A stretch of DNA of 64,000 nt from Paenibacillus timonensis. GTDB lineage: Bacteria > Bacillota > Bacilli > Paenibacillales > Paenibacillaceae. Shown piece by piece: positions 58,892 through 64,000 of this stretch. The DNA is taken from NCBI RefSeq assembly GCF_009725205.1, contig NZ_WNZY01000005.1, positions 1-64,000 of the forward strand. The letters are read 5' to 3'. The position numbers were made by a program, and so were the translations under genes. A model generated the notes under the pieces. The model saw only the letters and a program-made list of their open reading frames with translations, ran no database searches and was not told the DNA's origin. Position 1 is the stretch's first letter. The number at the start of each line of letters is the position of its first letter.

Positions 58892-61186
58892 ATGAAAACG
58901 CTCGTAATTGCCGAAAAACCGGACATGGGACGAACTATCGCTACGGTGATTGAGCCGAAAGCGAAGAACAACCGGTCCTATCTGGAGGGAGAGCGCTACA
59001 TCATTACTTGGGCGATAGGTCATTTGCTAGGCCTGGCCGAGCCGGATGCCTATGATGAAAAATTCAAACGCTGGAATTTCGGCGACCTGCCAATTCTGCC
59101 GGATCGATTCAAGATCGTACCGAACCCGCGGACGAAAGATCAGTTAAAAACGATCGGCGAGCTGGCCAAACGATGCGACGCGATTGTGAATGCCTGCGAC
59201 GCCGCGCGTGAAGGGCAGTATATTTTTGCACTAATCCAACAGCAGCTAAAGTTAACTCAGCCCGTCAAACGGCTGTGGATTTCCGACTTGACCAGCGAGA
59301 GCATTGCCAAAGGGTTTGCTGAGCTGCATGACGCGTCTGAGTTCGAGAACCTGACGATGGCCGCACGGGCGCGCAGTGAAGCGGATTGGCTGATCGGGAT
59401 GAACGCGACGCGGGCGTTTACGACCAAACACCGGGAGTTGTTATCGGTTGGCCGCGTGCAAACCCCGGTGCTGGCGCTGATCTACGACCGTCAGAAGGAA
59501 ATTGAAAACTTCGATTCGCTGACTTACTACGAAATCAAAGCTGAATTCGAGCAAGACGCGCGCAAGTACACGGGCAGCTGGCAAGGCGATCGGCTGACGG
59601 ACGGAGAGAGGGCGGCGGCGATCGCCGAGAAGGTCCGCGGCAAGGAAGGGCGGATTACCGAATACGAAGTTAAAGAGACGAAGGAGTATCCGTACAAGCT
59701 CTACGATCTGACCTTACTGCAGCGGGAAGCGAATGCGAAGTTCGGCTACTCTGCCAAGAAGACGCTGGACATCGCGCAGGCGCTCTATGAACGCCATAAG
59801 GTGATCTCCTATCCGCGGACGAGTTCCAACTATGTGACCGAGCAAAATATCGACGGGATGCACAAGGTGCTTCACATGCTGAAGTCTTCAAGTTACAAGG
59901 AACTGGCTGAAGGTGGCCGGCCCAATCTGGTGCATGTCGGCAACAAAGCGGTGTGCAACCCGACGCGGGTCGAGGATCACCATGCGATCCTGCCGACGCT
60001 ACGGCGACCAGGCACATTAAGTAAGGAAGAACAGAACGTCTACGATCTTGTCATTCGGAGGTTCTTATCGCATTTCTATCCGGCAGCCGAATATAAGCAG
60101 CATACGGTGCTGACTGAAGTGGAAAGCGAAACGTTTAAGACGAACGTAAAGGAGCTGCTGTCCCTGGGGTGGAAGGTGTGCTTGCCGGGGGATGACGGGA
60201 CGAAATCCGGGAGCAGTCGCGGGAAGAAGAAAGACGAGGAAGAGGAGTCCGAGGATCTGGTCAGCGAACCGTTCCAGATCGACAAGGACCGTCCGGTGCA
60301 ATGTACAGGCGCCGAAGCGAAGGAGAAGGCTACGCAGCCGCCGAAGCATTTTACGGAAGGTACGCTACTGAAAGCGATGGAGAGCGCCGGGAAGCAACTC
60401 GAGAACGAAGAGCTGCGCGATGCGATGAAGGATGCTGGCCTTGGCACTCCGGCTACGCGGGCGGCGACGATTGAGCGGCTGAAGAACGTGGGATATATTA
60501 CGATGCAAGGCAAGAAGATCACCGTCACGCAAAAAGGCCGGACAGCGGTGGAGCTGATTCGGCACGCCGGCGTCGAGCTGTTGACCTCGCCGGAGATGAC
60601 CGGCCAATGGGAGCGGCGATTGTATCAGATTTCCAAGGGTGAAGCAGCTCGGGAAAAGTTTATGGATAACGTGCGCCGGTTCACGATTTCGATCATTGAG
60701 AAGGTGCGTACCCAGCAAAAGGCGGACGCCTCCATGTTTGGAACGGAGGAGGCGAACAAAGGAGGCCGACGCGGCGGCGGAAGTCGGAGCGGCAGCGGTA
60801 ACAGCAAATCCGGCCGTGCTGACACCGGTGTTGAGAAGGGCGAGCGCAACACGGGCACGCCTACTACTAAACCACAGGCAGGCAGTATGCAGCCACTTGC
60901 TCCGTGTCCGCGCGAGGGCTGCGGAGGCCAGTTGATCGAAGGCCGTAAAGGTTACGGCTGCACGCACTACAAAAAAGGCTGCGGTTTTGTGATTTGGAAA
61001 GAGTTTGAAGGCAAGAAGATTTCGCCAGCCATGTTGAACGCTCTGCTGACGAAAGGGCAAACGCAGCTGCTATCGTTTAAGCAGGGAAGCGGAGAGGTTA
61101 AGGCGCGCATTTCACTTGCTGATCGTAATAGCGGGAAGCTTACTTTGGAGCAGACCGATCGTTCAGTGGCTTCATCCACTTCATAA
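58892..61186 (+). CDS. topB: DNA topoisomerase III
   Basis: A 764-residue type IA topoisomerase that decatenates and relaxes DNA through single-strand passage. Toprim: VIAEKPDMGRTIA and the acidic DAAREGQ. Cleavage domain: active-site Tyr307 in VISYPRTSSNYV; GVGRVQTPVLALIYDRQ-type segment at LLSVGRVQTPVLAL. The C-terminus adds a zinc-ribbon (CPREGCGGQLIEG...CTHYKKGCGFVIW) after a low-complexity Gly/Ser/Lys linker. GGAAGAGGGGCG precedes the ATG. Length and domains are normal for Firmicute TopB. Confidence 0.95.
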   Translation: MKTLVIAEKPDMGRTIATVIEPKAKNNRSYLEGERYIITWAIGHLLGLAEPDAYDEKFKRWNFGDLPILPDRFKIVPNPRTKDQLKTIGELAKRCDAIVNACDAAREGQYIFALIQQQLKLTQPVKRLWISDLTSESIAKGFAELHDASEFENLTMAARARSEADWLIGMNATRAFTTKHRELLSVGRVQTPVLALIYDRQKEIENFDSLTYYEIKAEFEQDARKYTGSWQGDRLTDGERAAAIAEKVRGKEGRITEYEVKETKEYPYKLYDLTLLQREANAKFGYSAKKTLDIAQALYERHKVISYPRTSSNYVTEQNIDGMHKVLHMLKSSSYKELAEGGRPNLVHVGNKAVCNPTRVEDHHAILPTLRRPGTLSKEEQNVYDLVIRRFLSHFYPAAEYKQHTVLTEVESETFKTNVKELLSLGWKVCLPGDDGTKSGSSRGKKKDEEEESEDLVSEPFQIDKDRPVQCTGAEAKEKATQPPKHFTEGTLLKAMESAGKQLENEELRDAMKDAGLGTPATRAATIERLKNVGYITMQGKKITVTQKGRTAVELIRHAGVELLTSPEMTGQWERRLYQISKGEAAREKFMDNVRRFTISIIEKVRTQQKADASMFGTEEANKGGRRGGGSRSGSGNSKSGRADTGVEKGERNTGTPTTKPQAGSMQPLAPCPREGCGGQLIEGRKGYGCTHYKKGCGFVIWKEFEGKKISPAMLNALLTKGQTQLLSFKQGSGEVKARISLADRNSGKLTLEQTDRSVASSTS

Positions 61187-61228
61187 ATTATTGATTTATA
61201 TCTATTTCGTTAACTATATTAATTAATA

Positions 61229-61260
61229 AGCAGCCGATATCCACATGTCGGCTGCTTTCT
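61229..61260 (+). terminator. Terminator after topB
   Basis: AGCAGCCGA / TCGGCTGCT stem followed by TTTCTTG. Confidence 0.85.
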
Positions 61261-61339
61261 TGTTATGAAGTTGATGTTTTTAGTAAAAACGTTTAGTGTA
61301 GGCTTGGGAATACGCAACTTGTAATGGAGAGGTAGAACC

Positions 61340-62017
61340 ATGTCCAAAACGATTTTGATTGTCGAGGATAAGCTGCTTTTGCGGGAGATCCTCAAAGATT
61401 ATATGCTGAACGAAGGATACGACGTGTTGGAGGCTGGCGACGGGAAGCAGGCTATGGCTCTGTTCGAACAACATCCGGTCGATTTGATCCTTCTTGACAT
61501 CATGTTGCCGGAGCTGGACGGATGGTCGGTGTGCCAACGGGTCCGCAAGGTGTCGGATGTCCCGATCATCATGCTGACGGCCCGTTCGGATGAAGATGAC
61601 ACTTTGCTCGGATTCGAGCTGGGTGCGGACGATTATGTCATCAAGCCGTGCAGTCCGCCGATATTGATGGCGCGGGCTAAACGCTTATTGGAACCTCGGA
61701 GTATACCCGGTCAGGAGAAGGACTTGTTGTCCGGAGCCGGGATCGTGATCTACCTTGCTTCGCGTTCCGTGACGATCGACGGGGAAAACTGCAGCCTTAC
61801 ATACACAGAATTCGAAATCTTGGCCTATCTCATGAAGAACAAAGGATTGATCGTAACCCGGGAACAATTGATGACGAAGGTCTGAGGATACGATTTTCCC
61901 GGTGACGAACGAACGATCAATAGCCATATGCGAAATTTGCGGGCAAAGTTGGGCGACAAAGCCAAATGCATCGTGACCGTCATGCGGGCGGGTTACAAAT
62001 TTGAGGACCGACCATGA
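61340..62017 (+). pseudogene. OmpR-family response regulator with in-frame TGA
   Basis: Codons 1-181 encode a complete receiver domain (Glu9, Asp10, phospho-acceptor Asp53, Thr80, Lys102) and the first part of the winged helix, ending LIVTREQLMTKV. A TGA follows at 61883-61885, exactly where the conserved Trp of the family's V-W-G-Y motif belongs (TGG to TGA). The same frame then continues without interruption for 43 more codons: GYDFPGDERTINSHMRNL and VMRAGYKFEDRP, ending at 62017 in a 4-bp ATGA overlap with the kinase start. The sequence is otherwise undamaged. A recent nonsense mutation, a base-call error or readthrough are all possible. Confidence 0.9.
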
Positions 62018-63843
62018 TTAGGGGGATTGTACTCAAACTGTTTTTGTTGACGACGGCGCTCTGCTTGATGATCGTGGCGCTGATTTTCGCCGGTCAAACC
62101 GTGTTTTTTAAACAGTTTTACGTGCAGCAAAAGGTGGACGATGCAAAAACTTCCGTTCAGGCCTTCGAACAAGCGTACATGGAGGCGGATGGGGAATCGA
62201 AAGCCTTGGCCGAACTGGAGCAGGAATATGATCGGGAGCAGGGCATTTGGATCGCCGTGTTGGACGAAATGGGGAATTTGCAGTACTTTGACGATTTTGC
62301 TTTGGAGGTCCGTTTGGAGCAATCGGACGGCGCCCCCGGCCTCTCCGGACAAACGATGACGTTCCCCCTTTACACCATGGCCGATGTGGACGATTTCAGT
62401 GCGGACAATCCGCTGAACGTTTATGGTGGTACCTGGGTTAAGGAAGGCGGGCCGATTGCGATCGAAGGCCTCCTGATGAACGATCGGTTCATGCCGCAGC
62501 GGGCGAACAGCAATATTGCCGGTTTACGCGAAGAAGATCGCTTGGAAAATACCCCCTTGATTCAAAAGGAATATAAGGTTGTCCCGCGCTTCCAAGAGCC
62601 GGAGCTATATCGTGAGGAATACCCCTCTGTGCTGGTCCAGGGGACGATCACAAGCCTTCAACTGCCGGAAGGTGACGACGTTACACGTTATGCAAACCGC
62701 TTATTTCTGGATCGGATCAAAACCTTTCAAGCCGACCTTCTTTTCGGAGATGTTACCGGGGGTGCAAACGGCGAAGAAATGGATTTTGCGGAGAATGATG
62801 TAAATTACAAGGTACTTGTGGAACGCATGGAAAACGCGAAAGGAAAACCCGTTTTTATCTTCGCCATGACGTCGCTTCAACCTGTAAGTGAGGCTGCGAA
62901 GGTGATGCGTAGCTATTTAGGTTATGTGATCCTCGCCGCCTTGTTGCTATCCGTTGCAGCTTCGCTATATTTTTCCCGCCGGATTGCCCGGCCATTGCTG
63001 CGACTCAACCGGACCACCAAACAGATCGCCCGGCTGGACTTCTCCGAGAAATTACCGGTCCGCAGCCGGGATGAGTTGGGACAGCTATCAGGCAGCATCA
63101 ACGAGTTGTCTGATCGGCTGCATTCCCATATCCGGCAATTGGAGCGGGACATCGAAAAGGAAAAGCAGTTGGAGCATACTCGAAAAGAATTTATCTCCGG
63201 CGTTTCGCATGAACTGAAGACGCCGCTGAGCGTCATTCAAAGCGGGTTGGCCGTGCTCAAAGACGGAGTTGCCGGCCACAAGCGGAATTATTATTTTGCG
63301 GCGATGGAAGAAGAAGTGAACAGCATGATCTTGTTGATTGAGGATATGCTGGATTTGGCGAAATACGAGTCGGGCACGCATGTCATGAACACGGAACCGT
63401 TCGAGATTCTCCCCGTCGTCGAGCGGGTATGCAAGAAACTAGCGCCGGAGTTGGCAGCCAGGCAGCTCAAGCTGTTCACCCGGCTGGCAACGGCAGAAGT
63501 TGTGGCGAATCGCCGCCGCATCGAGCAGGTATTGATCAATTTTCTCACCAACGCGATTCGCTATACACCGGAAGGGGCGACCATCCTCGTGACCACGACC
63601 GATGAAGGGGATACCCTTAGGGTTGGCGTCGAAAATCGCGGAGTTCATCTTCCGAAGGAGCAGTTGGAGAAAGTGTGGGATCGCTTTTACCGCGGGGAGC
63701 CTTCGCGAAATGCGGCGACGGGCGGAACCGGTTTGGGGCTGGCGATCGCCAAAAATATTTTGGAATTACACGGCTCGTCCTACGGCGTAACGAACACGGC
63801 GGAAGGAGTATTGTTTTACTTCGATTTGCGTAAACAAGCGTAG
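62014..63843 (+). CDS. Membrane sensor histidine kinase
   Basis: A 609-residue sensor. Two membrane helices (about 6-27 and 302-323) bracket a ~275-residue extracytoplasmic domain. A HAMP linker follows (RIARPLLRLNRTTKQIARLDF), then the dimerisation helix with phospho-acceptor His399 in VSHELKTPLSVIQ, and the ATPase domain with N box NFLTNAIRYTPEG and GTGLGLAIAKNILELHG. It is the cognate partner of the preceding regulator, as shown by the ATGA overlap. The ligand of the large exterior domain is unknown; wall or antibiotic sensing would be typical but is not demonstrated. Confidence 0.94.
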   Translation: MIRGIVLKLFLLTTALCLMIVALIFAGQTVFFKQFYVQQKVDDAKTSVQAFEQAYMEADGESKALAELEQEYDREQGIWIAVLDEMGNLQYFDDFALEVRLEQSDGAPGLSGQTMTFPLYTMADVDDFSADNPLNVYGGTWVKEGGPIAIEGLLMNDRFMPQRANSNIAGLREEDRLENTPLIQKEYKVVPRFQEPELYREEYPSVLVQGTITSLQLPEGDDVTRYANRLFLDRIKTFQADLLFGDVTGGANGEEMDFAENDVNYKVLVERMENAKGKPVFIFAMTSLQPVSEAAKVMRSYLGYVILAALLLSVAASLYFSRRIARPLLRLNRTTKQIARLDFSEKLPVRSRDELGQLSGSINELSDRLHSHIRQLERDIEKEKQLEHTRKEFISGVSHELKTPLSVIQSGLAVLKDGVAGHKRNYYFAAMEEEVNSMILLIEDMLDLAKYESGTHVMNTEPFEILPVVERVCKKLAPELAARQLKLFTRLATAEVVANRRRIEQVLINFLTNAIRYTPEGATILVTTTDEGDTLRVGVENRGVHLPKEQLEKVWDRFYRGEPSRNAATGGTGLGLAIAKNILELHGSSYGVTNTAEGVLFYFDLRKQA

Positions 63844-63872
63844 AACTTCGGTTCTGCGCTTGTCTTGTTTTC
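63835..63872 (+). terminator. Terminator overlapping the kinase stop codon
   Basis: CAAGCG-t-AGAAC / GTTCT-g-CGCTTG with a UUCG-type loop, then TCTTGTTTT. The 5' arm includes the last codons of the kinase gene. Confidence 0.85.
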
Positions 63873-63981
63873 GCCTCGGCTAAAATTCAGCTCAAATTGA
63901 TCGGGTCTGCACCTGATCTGCATTTCTTTTCTCTATCCTATCTGGGAGAGATTGAACCCACAAGAGAGGAAAGGAAAGAGA

Positions 63982-64000
63982 ATGAAAAAAATGCTCGAAA
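63982..64000 (+). CDS. Start of an unidentified gene, cut by the window end
   Basis: ATG 63982 follows AAAGGAAAGAG at good spacing and opens MKKMLE before the window ends. The basic first residues would suit a signal peptide. It comes after the two-component genes and their terminator, so it may be regulated by them. Nothing more can be read. Confidence 0.5.

Noticed and set aside
63900-63917. Imperfect palindrome ATCGGGT-CTGC-ACCTGAT after the kinase gene
   Set aside because: Arms are only 6 of 7 matched and no promoter around it could be placed with confidence; could be chance.
1-64000. Insertion sequences, prophage or tRNA/rRNA genes
   Set aside because: No transposase, integrase or phage structural genes, and no cloverleaf or rRNA-like sequence, were found on either strand by eye.

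Overview
The window is about 53% GC and comes from a low-to-mid GC, endospore-forming Firmicute, most likely a Paenibacillaceae member (Paenibacillus or a close relative). The gene order mutL - methyltransferase - miaA - hfq - spoVK - hflX - ynbB - glnR - glnA - lexA - yneA - ynzC matches the Bacillus subtilis chromosome arm. spoVK indicates sporulation. Ribosome-binding sites are strong AGGAGG-type, many starts are GTG or TTG, and intrinsic terminators are frequent. I see no rRNA, tRNA, IS element, prophage or CRISPR array; this is chromosomal core sequence with a few accessory islands.

Layout. 1-2800: DNA mismatch repair, tRNA modification and Hfq. 2801-3480: tandem copies of an unrecognised structured repeat, directly before a class A penicillin-binding protein (3481-6063). 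6219-8562: DUF402, DUF218 and the SpoVK AAA ATPase. 8568-8923: two copies of a second variant of the same repeat family, then hflX and ynbB. 11544-13405: the glnRA operon with two perfect GlnR boxes. 13531-16663: small proteins, then the divergent lexA/yneA SOS pair with five LexA-type boxes. 16712-22715: HAD phosphatase, FixH-like lipoprotein, cobalamin-dependent MetH and RNase Z. 22915-26851: NagD-like phosphatase, Fpg/Nei glycosylase, endonuclease IV and a three-domain methyltransferase fusion.

27028-37543 is the most unusual region: a ten-gene, tightly packed, single-direction locus encoding a divergent Tad/Flp-type (type IV pilus-like) machine. It has a Ser/Thr kinase fused to a ParA/CpaE-like domain, a CpaB-like SAF protein, two further CpaE-like proteins, a CpaF ATPase, a fused TadB/TadC-like membrane platform and four small membrane-anchored proteins that may be pilins or a tip complex. 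It starts from one sigma-A promoter whose leader carries a 24-bp imperfect hairpin ending in a T-tract.

37606-44444 holds an SDR oxidoreductase and divergent LysR regulator, a MoeB/ThiF enzyme, a degenerate response regulator, an NlpC/P60 hydrolase, thiamine pyrophosphokinase, a TRIC-type channel and an esterase. 44703-49871 is the pyruvate dehydrogenase operon pdhABCD, with a two-lipoyl E2. 50009-53729 has a methyltransferase and an ArsR-regulated CoA-disulfide reductase/rhodanese/TusA/DsrE fusion for persulfide or thiol metabolism. 55856-57169 is thyA-dfrA. 57271-61186 has gltD and topoisomerase III. The window ends in a two-component system whose response regulator has an in-frame TGA at its conserved Trp codon, followed by its intact kinase and the first codons of another gene.

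The two signals I rate most worth follow-up are the structured repeat family, whose terminal stem and internal hairpin change sequence but keep pairing between variants, and the kinase-linked Tad-like locus. Assignments rest on motifs and family recognition by eye; no database search was run.
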